This document shows, piece by piece, positions 6,041 through 8,394 of a DNA stretch of 8,394 nucleotides (the stretch's first letter is position 1; each line of letters starts with the position of its first letter). Both the position numbers and the translations under genes were made by a program. The stretch covers positions 1-8,394 of the forward strand of contig JAAKFX010000069.1 of NCBI GenBank assembly GCA_011064865.1. Reading direction: 5' to 3'. A model generated the notes under the pieces. It searched no databases, was not told the DNA's origin, and worked only from the letters and a program-made list of their open reading frames with translations. Source of the stretch: Candidatus Anoxychlamydiales bacterium. Its GTDB lineage: Bacteria > Chlamydiota > Chlamydiia > Chlamydiales > SM23-39.

Positions 6041-7069
6041 ATGTATTGTAAAGCTGCTATCTTATATGAGATCAACAAACCTTTAGTTATTGATACTATC
6101 AAATTGCCTGCTCTAAAAGAAGGACAGGTTTTGGTGAAAATAGCATATAGCGGTATTTGTCAAGGGCAATTACTCGAAATAAAAGGTTTTAAAGGAGAAG
6201 ATAAATATCTTCCTCACTGCCTTGGTCATGAAGCTAGCGGGACAGTTGTTGAAACAGGAAAAGGTGTTACAAAAGTTAAACCAGACGATAAAGTAGCTCT
6301 AACTTGGATTAAAGGTTCTGGTCTCGATGGGTGTGGATGTGAATATGAGTGTAATGGGAAGAAAATCAATGCAGGTCCAATCACAACTTTTTCTGAATAT
6401 TCAATCATAAGTGAAAACAGATTATATAAAGTTAAATCTGATATATCTATGGAAGAAATATCCCTGCTAGGCTGCGCAATTCCAACAGGACTTGGATCTG
6501 TTTTGAATTTAGCAAAACCAAAAAAAAATCAAAGTATTGCTATATTTGGATGTGGAGGGATAGGTCTTTTAGCTATTCAAGGCGCTAAAATCCTCGGGTG
6601 TAATCCAATAATTGCGATAGATCTTTTTGATAATAAGCTTCAAATAGCAAAGCAAATGGGAGCTACGCACGGCATCAATGCATCGGACTATTCAAAAGAA
6701 TCTCTAGAAGAAATAATTAAAGGGGGATTGGATTTTGCCATTGAATCTTCAGGTAGTCCAAAAGCTATGCTTCAATCTTTGGAATCTATCAGGCCCAGAG
6801 GAGGAACAACAGTAATTTTAGGTAATACCCATCACGAAGATGAAATTAAGATTAATCCAAGACATTTTAATTTGGGAAAAAATATTTTAGGTTCTTGGGG
6901 AGGGGAAAGTTATCCTGATGTACATTACCCAGTTTACGAAAAACTTATTAATGAAAAAAAGTTAGATTTATCTTTTTTGGTAAATAATAAGTACAGTTTA
7001 AATAGAATAAATGATGCATTAGAAGATATTAAAAATGGCAAAATAACTAGGTCTTTAGTTGATTTTTAG
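6041..7069 (+). CDS. Zinc-type medium-chain alcohol dehydrogenase (NAD(P)-dependent)
   Basis: A 342-residue MDR-family oxidoreductase. The N-terminal GroES-like domain has the catalytic zinc ligands C40 (in SGIC), H63 with E64 (LGHE) and C145 (GCAIPTG). The Rossmann domain has FGCGGIG (169-175) for the dinucleotide and D194 in IAIDLFD at the end of the second strand, an acidic residue that usually favours NAD over NADP. The lobe that holds the four-cysteine structural zinc in classical alcohol dehydrogenases is shortened to about residues 88-113 (C98, C100, C104) and lacks the normal cysteine spacing, so structural zinc is probably absent. As the last gene of the run it likely oxidises or reduces a hydroxyl/keto group of the sugar or its precursor; the substrate is not readable. 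The ribosome site is weak (GGA at 6029-6031). An ATG at 6027 is out of frame. It ends 66 bases before the terminator hairpin. Confidence 0.85.
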   Translation: MYCKAAILYEINKPLVIDTIKLPALKEGQVLVKIAYSGICQGQLLEIKGFKGEDKYLPHCLGHEASGTVVETGKGVTKVKPDDKVALTWIKGSGLDGCGCEYECNGKKINAGPITTFSEYSIISENRLYKVKSDISMEEISLLGCAIPTGLGSVLNLAKPKKNQSIAIFGCGGIGLLAIQGAKILGCNPIIAIDLFDNKLQIAKQMGATHGINASDYSKESLEEIIKGGLDFAIESSGSPKAMLQSLESIRPRGGTTVILGNTHHEDEIKINPRHFNLGKNILGSWGGESYPDVHYPVYEKLINEKKLDLSFLVNNKYSLNRINDALEDIKNGKITRSLVDF

Positions 7070-7135
7070 CGTATCCAAGAAGTATAGTCATGTGCTTTTT
7101 CGGTCAAAAAATATTAAAAAATTATTGGCGCTCTT

Positions 7136-7163
7136 AATCCTCGCTCTATTCAGAGCGAGGATT
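7136..7163 (+). terminator. Rho-independent terminator at the end of the polysaccharide gene run
   Basis: A perfect 12-base-pair stem: AATCCTCGCTCT (7136-7147), loop ATTC (7148-7151), AGAGCGAGGATT (7152-7163). On the plus strand it is followed by the T-rich tract TTATTTTC, so it fits intrinsic termination of the rightward operon. It also lies 12 bases beyond the stop of the leftward gene. On that strand the nearest T run comes about 15 bases after the stem, so bidirectional use is possible but weaker. It is the only notable element in the 106-base gap between the two convergent genes. Confidence 0.85.
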
Positions 7164-7175
7164 TATTTTCATTTG

Positions 7176-8394
7176 CTAAAAAGATAGAATTTTTTCCTCT
7201 GTATTTTTCAACATCCAAAATGTTGTTCCAAAGGTTTCAAAACACAATTGTCTTTCTTTTGCAAACCGTTTCACTGCACTTTGAATCGGATAGTTTTTAT
7301 TAGGTGTCTTATTCCAGAACCAATCATCTCCACATAATATTCCCTCCACTTTTAAGTGAGGATACCATGCTACGAGATCATTATATACACTTTCTTCATC
7401 ATGACTAGCATCAATAAAAATTAAATCTGCTTTTACTGTCAATAACTTTGCGGCATCTAAGGTTGTCATTCTTTTTGGTATTATTTTGTCAGTTAATTTC
7501 GCATGAATGCAGTTTGAAAGAAATTGTTCGTATAGTGTCGGAAGAAACTTGTTAACATCTGTTCGATTAGGATTATAATGTTCTTTATTACCTTTCCAAT
7601 GATCAATAGCATATATTAAGCCATCCTTTGGCAGGCACTCAGCAATATGTCTTGTTGAACTTCCTAGCCAACTCCCAAGTTCAACTACTGTCTTACACTG
7701 AAATTTATTTATAAGAAATGATAATGCAATTGCATTGTCTTTGGAAAAAAAGCCATGAGCATTAAAAGGAAGTAGGATCTTTAATTTAGCATATTCAGAA
7801 TGAGAGAACACTTCTTTTCTTTCTTCTGAAGTCAATTTTGGTTCAAAAGCTTGCAAAGAAGCATGCTTAAGAAGAACTTGCGAACAATAGTTATGTAACA
7901 ACTCTTCATCTACTAAATTTTTTTTTGCCCATTCTCTTCCTTGCATTGCAATTTGATAAGCATAGTCATCATGTTTTCTCAAATATTGCAAAGTTTCAAC
8001 TAAATTAGAAAAATCCTCTTTTATAGGCAAATAATGAACTCCAGGTTCTAGTCCTCTGTAAAACCATTGACGCTTATGAGAATCCAATTTCAAACAAACA
8101 CTATTAGAAAGAAGTCTCCAAGCATATCCAGGATTTGTGCACGTAAATCCATCTAGCACGATCTGATACTTATATAACATTTGAGCATTGATTGAAAGGA
8201 GGGGGGACTTATTAAAATTAGGAACAGATATATTTCTTCTATTTACTTCTCCAAATTGAGTGATATCCACATTCATTAGGTCTGGAAACTTTTTAGAAAT
8301 TAAGAAAAGCTGTCCTCTTTTGGAATGGTCAGTCCAGCTACTTATATTAGCCCAATCCTTGAGTTTGAAATCACTGATCTGACCAATCCAAGAT
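7176..8394 (-). CDS. Fused GT90 (CAP10-type) glycosyltransferase / class I methyltransferase, 5' end outside window
   Basis: The minus-strand frame ends at a TAG (7178-7176) and is open to the window edge, giving about 405 visible residues. An ATG at 8276 could be taken as the start, but the 39 codons before it lack a stop and encode RGQLFLISKKFPDL, which matches the GT90 core (compare human POGLUT1, 'LILLSRKNPKLVD'). From that ATG, residues 36-125 continue GT90: KYQIVLDG (36-43), YAWR (51-54, conserved Arg), WFYRGLEPGVHYLPIKEDFS (71-90). GT90 enzymes transfer xylose or glucose from UDP-sugars in eukaryotes and build capsule in Cryptococcus. Residues about 165-360 form a methyltransferase: VVELGSWLGSSTRHIAECL (197-215), AIDHW (223-227), FIDASHDE (287-294), GDDW (316-319). 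It probably glycosylates and methylates a surface glycan. It converges on the plus-strand operon and is separately transcribed; its promoter is out of view. Confidence 0.8.
   Translation of the reverse strand, partial: SWIGQISDFKLKDWANISSWTDHSKRGQLFLISKKFPDLMNVDITQFGEVNRRNISVPNFNKSPLLSINAQMLYKYQIVLDGFTCTNPGYAWRLLSNSVCLKLDSHKRQWFYRGLEPGVHYLPIKEDFSNLVETLQYLRKHDDYAYQIAMQGREWAKKNLVDEELLHNYCSQVLLKHASLQAFEPKLTSEERKEVFSHSEYAKLKILLPFNAHGFFSKDNAIALSFLINKFQCKTVVELGSWLGSSTRHIAECLPKDGLIYAIDHWKGNKEHYNPNRTDVNKFLPTLYEQFLSNCIHAKLTDKIIPKRMTTLDAAKLLTVKADLIFIDASHDEESVYNDLVAWYPHLKVEGILCGDDWFWNKTPNKNYPIQSAVKRFAKERQLCFETFGTTFWMLKNTEEKILSF

Noticed and set aside
6226..6408. Open frame of 60 codons on the minus strand
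   Set aside because: It is antisense to the conserved alcohol dehydrogenase catalytic region and has no domain or ribosome site.
7129..7147. CGCTCT repeated at 7129-7134 and 7142-7147, a possible alternative hairpin or small regulatory repeat
   Set aside because: Only six bases, and the 12-base-pair stem at 7136-7163 is far stronger. The second copy is simply part of that stem.
7176..8394. Different base composition of the minus-strand gene as a sign of recent transfer
   Set aside because: Hand counts of a few rows gave about 27-40% G+C, inside the range seen in the plus-strand genes. That is too weak to claim transfer.
1..8394. Mobile elements, CRISPR arrays, tRNA or rRNA genes
   Set aside because: I saw no transposase, no spaced direct repeats and no cloverleaf or rRNA-like stretch. 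The window is almost wholly protein coding.

Overview
This is an AT-rich window (60-base rows I counted by hand run from about 23% to 45% G+C) from what is most likely a Gram-negative bacterium. It carries a surface-polysaccharide or lipopolysaccharide nucleotide-sugar locus. Codon use is strongly A/T-ending (many TTA, AGA and ATA codons). A genus cannot be fixed from the sequence. The low G+C, the heptose-type sugar genes and a bacterial GT90 glycosyltransferase would fit an amoeba- or host-associated Gram-negative such as a Legionella-like or Parachlamydia-like organism, but that is a guess.

Positions 1-7069 are one tightly packed plus-strand run, probably part of one operon. In order it holds: the 3' end of an SDR sugar epimerase/dehydratase (ends 154); a GmhA-like SIS phosphoheptose isomerase (151-750); a two-domain protein with an N-terminal nucleotidyltransferase and a C-terminal PfkB-type sugar kinase, the reverse of E. 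coli HldE (743-2272); a split thiamine-diphosphate E1 pair, alpha (2269-3252) and beta (3256-4326); a second SDR sugar dehydratase/epimerase (4345-5334); a SAM methyltransferase (5350-6009); and a zinc-type medium-chain dehydrogenase (6041-7069). The first three junctions overlap by 4, 8 and 4 bases, and the remaining gaps are 3, 18, 15 and 31 bases. The run ends at a strong hairpin terminator (7136-7163).

On the minus strand, converging on the same hairpin, is a fused gene (stop at 7176) that runs off the right edge of the window. It has the C-terminal half of a GT90/CAP10-type glycosyltransferase followed by a class I methyltransferase domain. The apparent ATG at 8276 is an internal methionine: the reading frame stays open, and stays GT90-like, to the window edge.

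The plus-strand genes read as a pathway: a ketose 7-phosphate is isomerised (SIS protein), phosphorylated and nucleotidylated (kinase/nucleotidyltransferase fusion), then tailored by SDR enzymes, a methyltransferase and an alcohol dehydrogenase. The odd part is the E1alpha/E1beta pair. It has no lipoyl E2 or E3 partner here, and its E1alpha loop differs from the usual one. It may act as a free-standing decarboxylase or carboligase that builds or extends an unusual sugar. That role is inference. No GmhB-type phosphatase and no glycosyltransferase for this sugar lies in the plus-strand part of the window.
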